Shown: piece by piece, positions 22,841 through 31,481 of the stretch
Layout of the letters: each line of letters begins with the position of its first letter
Numbering within the stretch: the first letter of the stretch is position 1
Assembly (NCBI GenBank): GCA_964442965.1
Contig: CAYUBE010000001.1
Location: forward strand, 1 to 64,000
DNA length: 64,000 nucleotides
Direction: 5' to 3'
Origin: CAJAQL01 sp964442965
GTDB lineage: Bacteria; Patescibacteriota; Minisyncoccia; UBA6257; 2-01-FULL-56-20
Notes under the pieces: model-generated
What the model was told of the DNA's origin: nothing
What the model saw: only the letters and a program-made list of their open reading frames with translations
Databases searched by the model: none
Translations under genes and position numbers: made by a program

Positions 22841-23379
22841 GGGATTATCCTGCCGTGAGAGGCTGCATCAGCCATTTCAGTGAATGTTTTTTTGAAGATT
22901 GCAGAGTTGGCCTTGGTGATCTTGCGAAGGACAAATTCCCCGGCTTTTTTTCTGACTCGTTCATCTTTCGGGCGGATGCCGATGCGGATGCGTGTGATAT
23001 TGTCCGTGCCGAGTGCGGTGGTAACGGACTCCGCGCCATGGTGTCCGGCGGCACCGCGCTTGCGGGAAATTTTCCATGTGCCGATCGAAAGATCGCTGTC
23101 GTCATGGAGCAGGATAATATTCTCAGGCGAGACGTTGAATTTCCGGACTGCTTCCCGGACGGCCGCGCCGGATTCGTTCATGAAGGTCAGAGGCCTTACA
23201 AATATCCAATGACTGGTCCGCAGGTAAGAGAAAAGCTTTTTATGAACCTCCCAAGAAAGATTGTCGTTGTCGGAGAGCGCCGTTGCGATCGCCGCGAGCG
23301 CGAGGGCTCCCGCGTTGTGGTACGTATTCTCATATTCAGCGCCCGGGTTACCGAGCCCGACGATCAGATGGACATCCAT
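22837..23379 (-). CDS. pth: Peptidyl-tRNA hydrolase
   Basis: Releases stalled peptidyl-tRNA by cleaving the ester bond. 180 aa. Catalytic His in TYHNAG, Asn in GLGNPG, Asn in FMNESG and the Asp/His pair in LLHDDSDL and GHHGAES correspond to the family active site; the usual GHNG reads GHHG. First gene of the minus-strand operon with dedA, the hydrolase and the glycosyltransferases. Confidence 0.93.
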   Translation of the reverse strand: MDVHLIVGLGNPGAEYENTYHNAGALALAAIATALSDNDNLSWEVHKKLFSYLRTSHWIFVRPLTFMNESGAAVREAVRKFNVSPENIILLHDDSDLSIGTWKISRKRGAAGHHGAESVTTALGTDNITRIRIGIRPKDERVRKKAGEFVLRKITKANSAIFKKTFTEMADAASHGRIIP

Positions 23380-23440
23380 GGCTTGATTATTCCATAACCG
23401 CCTCTATAATAAAAGGCGAGAGAATGCGAATTTCAGCTTC

Positions 23441-23989
23441 ATGAGAAAATTTTTAGCGTCACTTCTTGAAATCTTTGAGATCGCCGTGATCGCCATCGTC
23501 GCGGTGGTTTTAGTGAGAACCTTTCTCATTCAGCCATTTGCGGTGGTCGGCGATAGCATGCTGCCGAACTTTTCGAGCGGTAATTATGTCTTGGTCGACG
23601 AATTGACCTATCGGATCCGTCCGCCGGAGCGCGGCGAAGTTGTCGTGCTGCACGATCCGGAGGATTACAGCACGTATTTCATCAAGCGGATCATCGGGCT
23701 TCCCGGCGAACGCGTGACGATCGCGAGCGACACGGTGACGGTTTACAACGCGAGCAATCCCGCGGGACTCACGCTCGATGAATCATATCTTCCCCAAGGC
23801 ACCGTGACGTCCGGCAACGAGACCTACACGCTCTCTTCGAGCACCTATTTACTGCTTGGCGATAACCGTCCGGAAAGCTATGACTCGCGGGCATGGGGGC
23901 CTCTCCCAACGAAAGATATCGTAGGGCTCGTCAGGGTCCGGCTGTGGCCGCCGGATGCGGTAACGGCATTCGCAGCACCGAAGTACTAA
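23441..23989 (+). CDS. lepB: Signal peptidase I
   Basis: Membrane protease that removes signal peptides from exported proteins. 182 aa. One N-terminal membrane anchor (about 10-30), catalytic Ser39 in GDSMLPN and Lys82 in FIKRIIGLPGE, and the box GDNRPESYDSRAWG. A TATAAT at about 23404-23409 upstream can serve as promoter. Divergent from pth. Confidence 0.95.
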   Translation: MRKFLASLLEIFEIAVIAIVAVVLVRTFLIQPFAVVGDSMLPNFSSGNYVLVDELTYRIRPPERGEVVVLHDPEDYSTYFIKRIIGLPGERVTIASDTVTVYNASNPAGLTLDESYLPQGTVTSGNETYTLSSSTYLLLGDNRPESYDSRAWGPLPTKDIVGLVRVRLWPPDAVTAFAAPKY

Positions 23990-23997
23990 TCTATTTT

Positions 23998-24030
23998 GTC
24001 ATTCCGGCGAAGGCCGGAATCCCTCCTTAT
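23998..24030. repeat. GC-rich palindromic repeat (TGTCATTCCGG family)
   Basis: TGTCATTCCGGC-GAAG-GCCGGAATCC forms a hairpin between lepB and hisS. The right half of the element is degenerate. Complete copies are at 42711-42794 and 63842-63903. Confidence 0.75.
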
Positions 24031-24098
24031 TCTTGATAAATACTTGGATTCTCGCCCGCGCAGGAGCGGCAAAAGTCAATCAGATTCGAATTTCACTC

Positions 24099-25412
24099 AT
24101 GGACCAAAAAGAGAAATCAAAAGAGAAGCCCGAAGCATTTCGGGTTCCCAAGGGGATGCATGACGTCGTTCCTGCAGACGAGCCGTATTGGGAAAAGATA
24201 GAAGGCGCGGTGCGCGCGCTGGCGCGCGCCTACGGCTTCAGCCGTCTCGAGCCGCCGATCATGGAAGATGCCCTGCTCTATAATAAAACCTCCGGCGAGG
24301 AGAGCGATGTCGTCGAAAAGGAGATGTATACTCTGCGGACGAAAGGAGGCGACCTCTTGGCGCTTCGCCCGGAGTATACGCCGGGCATCTGCCGCGCGTA
24401 TCTCGAGCACGGCATGGGCCGCCTGCCACAGCCGCAGAAAATATCCTCATTCGGTCCCTTATTCCGGCACGACCGGCCGCAGCTTGGCCGCAGCCGGCAA
24501 TTCTCCCAGGCTGAGTTCGACATCATCGGCGGGCCGAATGATCCTATCTATGACGCGGAGATCATCACTATCTTTGCCAATCTTCTCGCAGAGCTGAAGA
24601 TAAAGAACCCCGTTCTCAAGATAAATTCGATTGGGGATCGCGTATGCCGGCCGAATTACAAGCGCCAGCTTCAGAACTATTATAAAAATTACGAAAAGGA
24701 GCTCTGCGAGGATTGCGTGCGGCGCCTTAAGAACAACCCGCTGAAACTGCTCGATTGCAAACAGCCGCAGTGCCAGCCGTTCAAGGAAAAGGCGCCGAAT
24801 TTTCTCGACAAACTTTGTTCCGCCTGTAAAGGACATTTCCGGTCGACGCTTGAGTATTTGGAAGAGGTCGGCATTACATACGAGGTCGATCCTCGATTGG
24901 TGCGCGGTCTCGATTACTACAACAGGACCGTGTTTGAATTTTTTACCGGCGATAAGGAAGCGGAAGTCGGGGCTCTGGGCGGCGGCGGACGGTACGATTA
25001 TCTGATGGAAATGATCGGCGGCCACGCGATGCCCGCTGTGGGAACCGCCCTCGGCGTTGAACGTTTGATCGCGGTCATGCGGGCGAAGGGGATTGTCGTT
25101 CCGCCGCGCTCCGTGAAAAGAGTATTTCTCGCACACGCAGGAACGCTTGCAAAAAAGAATGCATTTGCACTTCGTGAAGAGCTTCGCAGGTCGGGTATCT
25201 ACGTCGCGGAAGCACTCGCAAAGGATTCGCTCGGTGCCCAATTGAAGGCGGCGGACAAAGAGGGTGTCGGGATCGCTCTCATCCTTGGACAGAAAGAGGT
25301 CTACGAGAAAAGCGTCATCGTCCGCGATCTTGGCGCCGGCACCCAGGAATCGGTGTTGATTGAAAAAATTGTCGACGAAATAAAAAGAAGACTCAAGAAT
25401 CATGATTCTTGA
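24099..25412 (+). CDS. hisS: Histidyl-tRNA synthetase
   Basis: Class II synthetase charging tRNA-His. 437 aa from the ATG at 24099 (the frame is open to 24033 but that part is repeat DNA). Motif 2 LFRHDRPQLGRSRQF, histidine motifs LVRGLDYYNRTVFEF and GGGGRYDYL, and the C-terminal anticodon-binding domain are all present. An inserted segment with CEDCVRRLKNNPLKLLDCK is usual for this HisS type. The last residues (RLKNHDS) and the stop lie inside a perfect 28-bp palindrome (25389-25416). Confidence 0.95.
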   Translation: MDQKEKSKEKPEAFRVPKGMHDVVPADEPYWEKIEGAVRALARAYGFSRLEPPIMEDALLYNKTSGEESDVVEKEMYTLRTKGGDLLALRPEYTPGICRAYLEHGMGRLPQPQKISSFGPLFRHDRPQLGRSRQFSQAEFDIIGGPNDPIYDAEIITIFANLLAELKIKNPVLKINSIGDRVCRPNYKRQLQNYYKNYEKELCEDCVRRLKNNPLKLLDCKQPQCQPFKEKAPNFLDKLCSACKGHFRSTLEYLEEVGITYEVDPRLVRGLDYYNRTVFEFFTGDKEAEVGALGGGGRYDYLMEMIGGHAMPAVGTALGVERLIAVMRAKGIVVPPRSVKRVFLAHAGTLAKKNAFALREELRRSGIYVAEALAKDSLGAQLKAADKEGVGIALILGQKEVYEKSVIVRDLGAGTQESVLIEKIVDEIKRRLKNHDS

Positions 25413-25416
25413 GTCT
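25389..25416. repeat. Perfect 28-bp palindrome over the hisS stop codon
   Basis: AGACTCAAGAATCA followed by its exact reverse complement. It encodes the final residues and stop of HisS. Member of the AT-rich GATTC/GAATC intergenic family. Confidence 0.8.
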
Positions 25417-25438
25417 CGATTCCTGAACCAATTTTCCT

Positions 25439-25858
25439 ATGAACCCCGACTGTCTTTTTTGTAAAATTATCACCAAGACAATTCCCGCAAAGATCGTTTA
25501 CGAGGACGAGCACGTAATCGCTTTTCTCGATATCACACCGCGCGCGCCGGGACATACGATGGTCATTCCGAAATATCATGCGCCGACCCTGATCGCGCTT
25601 CCCGATGGTGAGGTTGCACTGCTTTTCGGCACCGTCAAAAAAACGGCAGCGATGCTTATGTCAGCTCTCCATCCTGACGGCATCACGATCGGCATCAATC
25701 AGGGCCGCGCGAGCGGCCAGGAGGTCGATCATCTGCACGTGCATCTCATGCCGCGCTTCCATGGCGATGGCGGCAGTGCCGTTCAGTCAGTCGTTCATAA
25801 TGTGCCGCAGGAATCGCTCGACGAAATGTGCGAAAAGATAAAAAAAGCACCGCTCTAG
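25439..25858 (+). CDS. HIT-family nucleotide hydrolase/transferase
   Basis: 139 aa. The histidine triad is His98-x-His100-x-His102 in DHLHVHLMPR. The N-terminus CLFCKIITKTIPAKIVYEDE matches the Hint/PKCI subgroup, which hydrolyses nucleoside phosphoramidates such as adenylated lysine or aminoacyl-AMP. It follows hisS on the same strand after a palindrome. The stop codon lies in a terminator. Confidence 0.93.
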   Translation: MNPDCLFCKIITKTIPAKIVYEDEHVIAFLDITPRAPGHTMVIPKYHAPTLIALPDGEVALLFGTVKKTAAMLMSALHPDGITIGINQGRASGQEVDHLHVHLMPRFHGDGGSAVQSVVHNVPQESLDEMCEKIKKAPL

Positions 25859-25872
25859 AGCGGTGCTTTTTT
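25841..25872. terminator. Perfect 32-bp palindromic terminator
   Basis: AAAAAAGCACCGCTCT followed by its exact reverse complement, with T-tracts in both directions. It ends the HIT gene (plus) and the DUF5666 gene (minus) and contains the HIT stop codon. Confidence 0.88.
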
Positions 25873-25891
25873 TATCTCACGATGGCCAGCC

Positions 25892-26686
25892 CTAGAATCC
25901 GAACAGATTCTTAAAGAAATTGCCAATGGTGCTGAAAAGATTGAAATGGGATTTCGGCACCGGAGCGTTCGTTCCGGTCTTGCCGTTCGGGGTTCCGCCT
26001 TGGTCGATGATAGACGATGCGGACACTGACGTATTATCCACCGTTCCCTGTACGATGACATTGTCTCCCTGGGCGACACTTGAAACAGTTGTCGTTGCTC
26101 CATTTTTTATGATCTTGGCGTTCGTTATGTCAACCGTATAGGTCACGTCACTGGCGTTCGTTACGGTGAGCGTCTCGCCGTTGATTGAAGCAACACTACC
26201 GCCTATGACTGGCTCACCATTGCCCTGGATTGGTGACGCTCCCGGTGTTCCCGTCGCAGCGTGCCCGAAGCCATTTCCGGGTGCACCACGCTGTCCCATC
26301 ATTCCGCCCATACCGTCGCGGATCATGGTCGCCGTGACGCTCGTGCCGTTCACCGTGCCTTGCACCATCACCATATCGCCCGTTGCGATGTTCGAAACAG
26401 CAGAGGTCGTTCCGTTTTTCATGACCTTGGCATTCGTCGCGTCAACCGTATAAGTGATCGGTGTGGTCGTTGCGTTCGGCCTCGTTCTTTGGGTGACCGT
26501 GAGCGTATCACCACTCACCGAAGCGACTGTCCCGAAAACGCCGGGCGCCATGCTACCGCGCGTGCCGAAGTGGCCACCGCCCTGCCAGCCCATCGCACCG
26601 CCCTGTGTTGCGGCAAGCACCGGAACAACGATTCCCAAGCTTATTGCAAACCCTGCCATTGCTAACCACGGAAGATATTTTTTCAT
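25892..26686 (-). CDS. Exported DUF5666-repeat protein
   Basis: 264 aa. A signal peptide (residues about 1-26, cleaved near VLAATQ) precedes two ~70-residue DUF5666 modules: VFGTVASVSGDTLTVTQR... and VIGGSVASINGETLTVTN..., each with YTVD-TNAK-KNG and a VQGTV strand, joined by a Gly/Met-rich linker. These beta-rich modules recall OB/SH3-like folds found in extracellular proteins. Secreted or surface-attached; function unknown. No lipobox. Confidence 0.85.
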   Translation of the reverse strand: MKKYLPWLAMAGFAISLGIVVPVLAATQGGAMGWQGGGHFGTRGSMAPGVFGTVASVSGDTLTVTQRTRPNATTTPITYTVDATNAKVMKNGTTSAVSNIATGDMVMVQGTVNGTSVTATMIRDGMGGMMGQRGAPGNGFGHAATGTPGASPIQGNGEPVIGGSVASINGETLTVTNASDVTYTVDITNAKIIKNGATTTVSSVAQGDNVIVQGTVDNTSVSASSIIDQGGTPNGKTGTNAPVPKSHFNLFSTIGNFFKNLFGF

Positions 26687-27107
26687 AATATTTTTTTATT
26701 GTTTTTATACTATTTTCTGAGGTGCCATCAGGCCGACTTGCCCGATGTGCCCTTATAGATACGCACGGGAGACGTAAAAGGTTTCATGTCAGAAATCATA
26801 GGTCAATAATAAAAATATCCGCCGACACGGATTTTTTGCCTAGAAAATGAAGTTTTCTTATTAGACCGAGATTATGCAATACAATGGCTTGCATCGCGTA
26901 GCCATAAATAAATGGTGATTACAACAGGATATCTCCTTTATTTGTCCTCTTTCGCTCTGGTGAGCTACGAAGGACGCTTCTTCGTGAGAAGTTTTCAATA
27001 CATGATCCGAAGCGCAAGCTTGAATTGTGCTTGCACTTCGTAGCCCCGTCAGGGGCGAAGAAGTGAGCGGGTAACGGGAGGCGAAGGGGAGCGATCTTTT
27101 TGATTGC
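26687..27107. other. Intergenic region without a supported gene
   Basis: It contains an imperfect terminator-like hairpin (AAAAAT...CGGATTTTTT near 26812-26838), small hairpins (GCCCC-GTCA-GGGGC) and a 16-nt copy of the 3' end of the neighbouring tRNA-Gly (27065-27080). Short frames here have no sequence support. Confidence 0.5.
27065..27080 (-). repeat. Duplicated 3' end of tRNA-Gly
   Basis: GAGCGGGTAACGGGAG is identical to 27110-27125 at the 3' end of the adjacent tRNA-Gly gene. A duplicated tRNA 3' end is typical of a former attachment site of a tRNA-targeting integrase. Confidence 0.6.
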
Positions 27108-27182
27108 TGGAGCGGGTAACGGGAGTCGGACCCGTATCTCGACCTTGGCAAGGTCGCATAATAGCCGCTATACGATACCCGC
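27108..27182 (-). tRNA. tRNA-Gly (anticodon GCC)
   Basis: A complete minus-strand cloverleaf: acceptor GCGGGTA/TACCCGC, anticodon arm CGACC-TTGCCAA-GGTCG, canonical T-arm, and encoded CCA (27108-27110). The anticodon is GCC. Confidence 0.95.
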
Positions 27183-27289
27183 GGCGAATACTTTGTCATT
27201 CTACTGATTCTTTCAAAAATTTCAACCGGGGCCCGCTTCGAGAGCGTGTTCCATTTGCGGGCGGATATCCAAAGATAGATGCCCAATCC

Positions 27290-27535
27290 TTAATTCCCTG
27301 GCGGCGGACCGGACGGACCGTGAATGGTCGGCTGGCTGGTCGGACCGTGGAAATTTACCGGCACGGCCGTTGAAGGATTTATTTTCGACATTGATCCCGC
27401 AGGGAGCGAGCTCGCGGTTGACGTTGCCTGGAGCGTGGCCGACTCCCGGGCGATATGGGTAGAATAATAGAAAAAGCCTGCGAATATCACGGCAAAAATA
27501 AAGACGATGATGAGTGTGATATTTAAGATTTTCAT
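27290..27535 (-). CDS. Small single-pass membrane protein
   Basis: 81 aa. One N-terminal membrane helix (LNITLIIVFIFAVIFAGFFYY, with a Lys before it) is followed by a Ser/Thr/Pro-rich tail ending in PTIHGPSGPPPGN. Probably anchored with the tail outside. No family recognised. Located between two tRNA genes on the same strand. Confidence 0.55.
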   Translation of the reverse strand: MKILNITLIIVFIFAVIFAGFFYYSTHIARESATLQATSTASSLPAGSMSKINPSTAVPVNFHGPTSQPTIHGPSGPPPGN

Positions 27536-27589
27536 GGATTTTTTGTTGTGTTGTAGGGTGAATAAGCCGCGTTCCGCAGGCGAATCGAG

Positions 27590-27661
27590 TGCTCTCGAGA
27601 GGAGTCGAACCTCTATCGCAAGATCCGCAATCTTGCGTCCTATCCGTTGAACGACGAGAGC
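27590..27661 (-). tRNA. tRNA-Arg (anticodon GCG)
   Basis: A minus-strand cloverleaf: acceptor GCTCTCG/CGAGAGC with A73, D-stem GTTC/GGAC, anticodon arm CAAGA-TTGCGGA-TCTTG, T-arm AGAGG-TTCGACT-CCTCT. The anticodon GCG would read CGC/CGU. CCA is not encoded. Most bacteria use ACG (edited to ICG) here. Confidence 0.92.
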
Positions 27662-27757
27662 CTATTTCGCTCGCCGCAGTGTTCTAAGGCTGGAATGTTC
27701 TAATGATTTTTTCATTACAACACCACAACACTGGAACATTACGACACATTCACCATA

Positions 27758-28225
27758 TTAGAATCCGATGATTTTTTCAAGAGAGTCGAGAAGCGAAGGG
27801 TCGAACTCGGTTTCGCGCAGGACCGGTTTGAAATTTTTCCTGACCTCTTCGATTTTGGTTTTCGGCAGAAGCACCTTGAGTGGCGTCCGAAGTTTCGCCT
27901 TGAAGGTGAAGTGAAGTTCAGTCCAGTCATCATCCAGCTCGTTGACGCTGAAATTTTCAAAGAGTTTAACCTGGTACCGTTTTGCTTCTCCGATCGAGAG
28001 GTCGTTTTCGGTAAGGGTGAAATTTATGGTAGCCGGTATCTCGTTGCCCCAAGCTATGAGCAGGATTTCGGCGATAACGATGAAGATGCCGAAGAGGAAA
28101 TTCCGTTGCCAGATTGCGAAGGCAATGATGGCGGCGGAAATAATGATGGATATCCAATACCATGAAACACTCTTTGGGCGGTACTCGAATTCCGGAGCTT
28201 GCCAGCTTGTTTCGAACGATGCCAT
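27758..28225 (-). CDS. Two-TM membrane protein with soluble C-terminal domain
   Basis: 155 aa from the ATG at 28225 (MASFETSWQAPEFEYRPKSV); twelve extra residues are possible upstream but lack support. Two membrane helices (about 23-41 and 44-62) are followed by a ~90-residue domain (NFTLTENDLSIGEAKRYQ, FENFSVNEL, ELHFTF) that reads like a PH-like beta domain as in DUF5673-type proteins. Common in Patescibacteria; function unknown. Confidence 0.7.
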   Translation of the reverse strand: MASFETSWQAPEFEYRPKSVSWYWISIIISAAIIAFAIWQRNFLFGIFIVIAEILLIAWGNEIPATINFTLTENDLSIGEAKRYQVKLFENFSVNELDDDWTELHFTFKAKLRTPLKVLLPKTKIEEVRKNFKPVLRETEFDPSLLDSLEKIIGF

Positions 28226-28278
28226 GGGTTGATTATAACATAAAATTAATTCAAAAATCATGAATCCTGATTTTCAAA

Positions 28279-28980
28279 TCACGCCCTCGCTGCCGTAAGG
28301 CCGATGATCTTTCGTGCCCCAGCGGCCTTCAGGACGCGTGCCGCTTCTCCGAGTGTCGCGCCGGATGTCGTGACGTCGTCAAGGACGATGACGTCTTTAT
28401 GGCGGACTTCTTCCGGCTTTATGACAGAAAAACACCCGAGGATATTTTGCCGTCGCTCGGTGGCGCTGGTTGTCTCGGTTTGCGGCTTAGTATTTTTGCT
28501 TCGTACCAGAATATCGTTTCTCACTTTGCGGGGCGTGTGTTCGGCGAGGCAGCGTGCGATTTCCTCTGCCTGGTTGAATCCGCGCTGGTTTAGCCGTTTG
28601 CGGGAAAGCGGCAGGGGAATGAGAATAAATTCGCCGGGATCTATTTCGATGTTGCCGAGATAAAGGGCGAGCAGATTTGCGAGTGGTTTCGCCGCGCCCT
28701 TCACGCTGCGGAATTTCAGATGATGGATTAAGAGTTTGAGCGTAGGGTCATCATAAGGACCTGCGGAACCCAAAAGGTAATCGGTGTTACGGTGGCAAAT
28801 TTTTTTGGCTCCGGAATTTTTTCCGGGCAGGCGGGCGCCGCATCGCGCACAAAAAAGCGTTGTATAACGGGGGATCCCGTCAAAACAGGTTTGGCATAAG
28901 ACTCCTTCAATAATTGAGATATCGCATGCAAGACATCGCGGCGGGAAGACGATTTTTAAGATGAAATCAATGCATTTCAT
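28279..28980 (-). CDS. comF: ComF-family phosphoribosyltransferase-like protein
   Basis: 233 aa from the ATG at 28980 (MKCIDFILKIVFPPRCLACD). The N-terminal four-Cys zinc cluster (CLACD, CQTC, CARC) is followed by the double-zinc region, then the PRTase fold with the PRPP-binding loop VIVLDDVTTSGATL. ComF is required for natural transformation, probably linking uptake to ssDNA handling or to purine PRTase activity. Divergent from pilM across a 31-nt gap. Confidence 0.92.
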   Translation of the reverse strand: MKCIDFILKIVFPPRCLACDISIIEGVLCQTCFDGIPRYTTLFCARCGARLPGKNSGAKKICHRNTDYLLGSAGPYDDPTLKLLIHHLKFRSVKGAAKPLANLLALYLGNIEIDPGEFILIPLPLSRKRLNQRGFNQAEEIARCLAEHTPRKVRNDILVRSKNTKPQTETTSATERRQNILGCFSVIKPEEVRHKDVIVLDDVTTSGATLGEAARVLKAAGARKIIGLTAARA

Positions 28981-29011
28981 GGTATAATAGGGAAACAAGT
29001 TTCTTTTATAC

Positions 29012-30097
29012 ATGGACAATCCTTTCAATTTTTTCAAGAGGAAAGTTTTTCCTTCTTATCTTGGCGTCGACATCGGCACGACCTCGATCAAGGTTGCCGA
29101 AGTCAGGAATGGCGACGAACAGCCGGAGGTCGTGAATTACGGCATTCTCGAATCAAGCGGATACTTGGCCCGCGAGAACCAGGCGCTTCAAACGAGCAGC
29201 CTCAAAATATTCGAGTCGGAGATCATCGAACTTCTGAAAACGGTCGTCCGCGAAATGGGGACTTCGGCGAAAGATGTTGTCGCCTCGCTGCCGCTCTTCT
29301 CGGCGTTCATTTCGGTACTCGACTTTCCGAGAATGGAGGCGCGGGAGATTGAACATGCGATCGTGTACCAGGCCAAGCAGTATGTGCCCCTGCCGCTTTC
29401 CGAGGTTGCGCTCGACTGGCTGAAGGTTGCCGAATATGAAGATGAAAAAGGATTTTTTCATCAGAAGATACTCCTGATCTCAGTACCGCAGGCGCAGATC
29501 AAGAAATACCAGGCGATGTTTCTCTCGGCTGGCCTCACGTTGCGCGCGCTTGAAATCGAAAGTTTGAGCCTGGCGCGCATTTTGGGGAGTGATCCGACAT
29601 CGACTATGGTCGTCGATATCGGCAGCCGATCGACCAATGCTATTTTTTTGGAAAAAGGAAGCTTGATGTGGGCGACCCAGAGCGATTACGGCGGGGCATC
29701 TCTTACGCAGGCATTGGCGTCAAGCCTCAACATCAATCCGCTTCGCGCCGAAGAGCTCAAGAAGGAGCGGGGGATTCTCGGCACCGGTCCGAGCTATGAA
29801 TTATCCACCATCATGCTTCCTTTTCTTGATGTTATACTGAACGAAGTGAAGAAGGCACAGTTCCTTTACGGCGAGCAGTTCCCGTCCGCGCGCAAGCCGG
29901 AACGGATCATTCTTGCGGGCGGCGGTGCGAATTTGCTCGGCGTCGAGCCCTATGTCGAACGGGCGCTCGGCCTCCCGGTCGTGCGGATCGCCCCCTTTTC
30001 GCGTTTCCGCTTTCCGCCAGCCATGGAGCCGCTCGTCGGTGAACTGAATGCCGTGATGCCGATCGCACTCGGCCTAGGGATAAAAGAGTTCTTATAG
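29012..30097 (+). CDS. pilM: Type IV pilus assembly protein PilM
   Basis: Actin-like ATPase of the inner-membrane alignment complex that binds the PilN N-terminus. 361 aa, with the typical start YLGVDIGTTSIKVAEV, phosphate-2-like VVDIGSRSTNAIF and adenosine-site ILAGGGANLLGVEPYVE. TATAAT at 28983-28988 is a likely promoter. First of four consecutive pilus genes. The pilus of Patescibacteria is implicated in host attachment and DNA uptake. Confidence 0.93.
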   Translation: MDNPFNFFKRKVFPSYLGVDIGTTSIKVAEVRNGDEQPEVVNYGILESSGYLARENQALQTSSLKIFESEIIELLKTVVREMGTSAKDVVASLPLFSAFISVLDFPRMEAREIEHAIVYQAKQYVPLPLSEVALDWLKVAEYEDEKGFFHQKILLISVPQAQIKKYQAMFLSAGLTLRALEIESLSLARILGSDPTSTMVVDIGSRSTNAIFLEKGSLMWATQSDYGGASLTQALASSLNINPLRAEELKKERGILGTGPSYELSTIMLPFLDVILNEVKKAQFLYGEQFPSARKPERIILAGGGANLLGVEPYVERALGLPVVRIAPFSRFRFPPAMEPLVGELNAVMPIALGLGIKEFL

Positions 30098-30200
30098 AAA
30101 GCTACTGGTTGAAAGTTATAAAGTAAAAGTTTGTTTCATTATTTTTTAATCTCCGTTTTATTCACTTTCAACTTTGCGCTTTTCACCTTATACTTATCTT

Positions 30201-30866
30201 ATGGCACTTCCCCAGCAAGTTGTTGAACAATTAAATCAGGGGTCCAGCCGGACGCCGGGCTGGTCGTCGGGCATCTTGCTTTTTTCAGGAAGTATTTTCT
30301 TTATCGTTCTCCTTACGTACGCCGGCCTGCGATTTGGTTATGAGCCGTATCTGAACGCCCAGCTGTCGTCGCTGGAGGGTCAGGCGCAGAAGGTGGGACA
30401 GTCGGTTTCTCCATCGGACGAGGCGAATCTCCTCACGTTCTATTCGCAGATAACCAACATTCAATCACTGATCAAGAATCATGTTTTCTTTTCGCAGTTT
30501 TTGACATGGCTCGAACGGGTTACCGAGGCGAACGTTTATTATACGAACCTGTCGTTCACGTCCGGCGACCAGGTGACGTTGTCCGGTGTGGCGAAGACAT
30601 CTGCGGACGTCTCGGAACAGGTCGCCGCTTTTGAGGCGGCACCCGAGGTCTCGTCAGTGACGCTTTCGAGTGTCGCTCTCGGATCTTCCCTGAATGCATG
30701 GAATTTTAATGTCGTGCTGACCATGCAGCCGTCCGTTTTTCTGTGGACGCCAGGCACGGCGGCGGCGGGGGCTGTGTCTCCGCCAAAATCTGTTGCGGCG
30801 CCCGCAATCACAGCTCCGGCTATTCCCACTGTCGCACCGGGACCAGTGAGTACTACCACGCCATGA
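30201..30866 (+). CDS. PilN-like type IV pilus inner-membrane protein
   Basis: 221 aa from the ATG at 30201. One membrane helix near 25-45 (GILLFSGSIFFIVLLTYAGL), a short coiled region and a ferredoxin-like periplasmic domain (VTEANVYYTNLSFTSGDQVT, LSGVAKTSADVSEQVAAFE), as in PilN. The Pro/Ala-rich tail is unstructured. Position between pilM and a PilO-like gene, with an ATGA overlap, supports the call. The sequence itself is divergent. Confidence 0.8.
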   Translation: MALPQQVVEQLNQGSSRTPGWSSGILLFSGSIFFIVLLTYAGLRFGYEPYLNAQLSSLEGQAQKVGQSVSPSDEANLLTFYSQITNIQSLIKNHVFFSQFLTWLERVTEANVYYTNLSFTSGDQVTLSGVAKTSADVSEQVAAFEAAPEVSSVTLSSVALGSSLNAWNFNVVLTMQPSVFLWTPGTAAAGAVSPPKSVAAPAITAPAIPTVAPGPVSTTTP

Positions 30867-31477
30867 AACAAAGCTCAAAACGGATCGCAAGCGTTCTTCT
30901 GGCCTTTCTTTTTATTCTCGCAGCCTTTGTTTTCTTTTTCGATCTTTTGCGGCCGGCATACAGTGACGCGAAGGCTTTGCAAAGCCAGCAGCTTGGCGAG
31001 GCAACGTATCTTAAAAATCAGACCACGCTCGTAGGGCAGGTACAGGCTACCCTCAATACCTATCAGAACGAGGCGCAGGAAGCGGCGAATGTGGGCCTTG
31101 CCATGCCGTCAGGCGAGGACATCGCCGGCGCGCTTGCCCAGATTCAGGGGATTGCGGCGAACAACAATATTTCCATAAACAACATTTCCGTAACGCCCCC
31201 CGAGATCCAGATTCAGACAACTGCCGGCACCGCGGATGCGTCTTCTTCGGATCTTCTAAAACCCCTCGGCAGTTTCACCTTCAAGCTTGCGGCGTCGGGG
31301 AGTTATGAAAGTTTCCAGAATTTTCTCTCGGAACTGGAGACCAACATCAGGATATTTGACGTGAAAACCGTTTCGATTCAGCCCGCCGTTGCTGTGGCGG
31401 CCGGCGCGAAATCCGTACCCTCACCCGACGCCTTCAATTACGCGGTAACGGTTGCAACGTATTACCAAACGCAATAA
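30863..31477 (+). CDS. PilO-like type IV pilus inner-membrane protein
   Basis: 204 aa. N-terminal membrane helix (IASVLLAFLFILAAFVFFF), coiled coil (about 35-75), then a ferredoxin-like domain with IAGALAQIQGIAANNNISI and LGSFTFKLAASGSYESFQNF, typical of PilO. Start overlaps the preceding stop (ATGA), so translation is coupled. Works with PilM/PilN to link the cytoplasmic motor to the pilus base. Confidence 0.82.
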   Translation: MKQSSKRIASVLLAFLFILAAFVFFFDLLRPAYSDAKALQSQQLGEATYLKNQTTLVGQVQATLNTYQNEAQEAANVGLAMPSGEDIAGALAQIQGIAANNNISINNISVTPPEIQIQTTAGTADASSSDLLKPLGSFTFKLAASGSYESFQNFLSELETNIRIFDVKTVSIQPAVAVAAGAKSVPSPDAFNYAVTVATYYQTQ

Positions 31478-31481
31478 ATTC

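Noticed and set aside
26861..27286. Minus-strand frame of 141 codons over tRNA-Gly
   Set aside because: It reads through the tRNA gene and repeat DNA and has no recognisable protein features.
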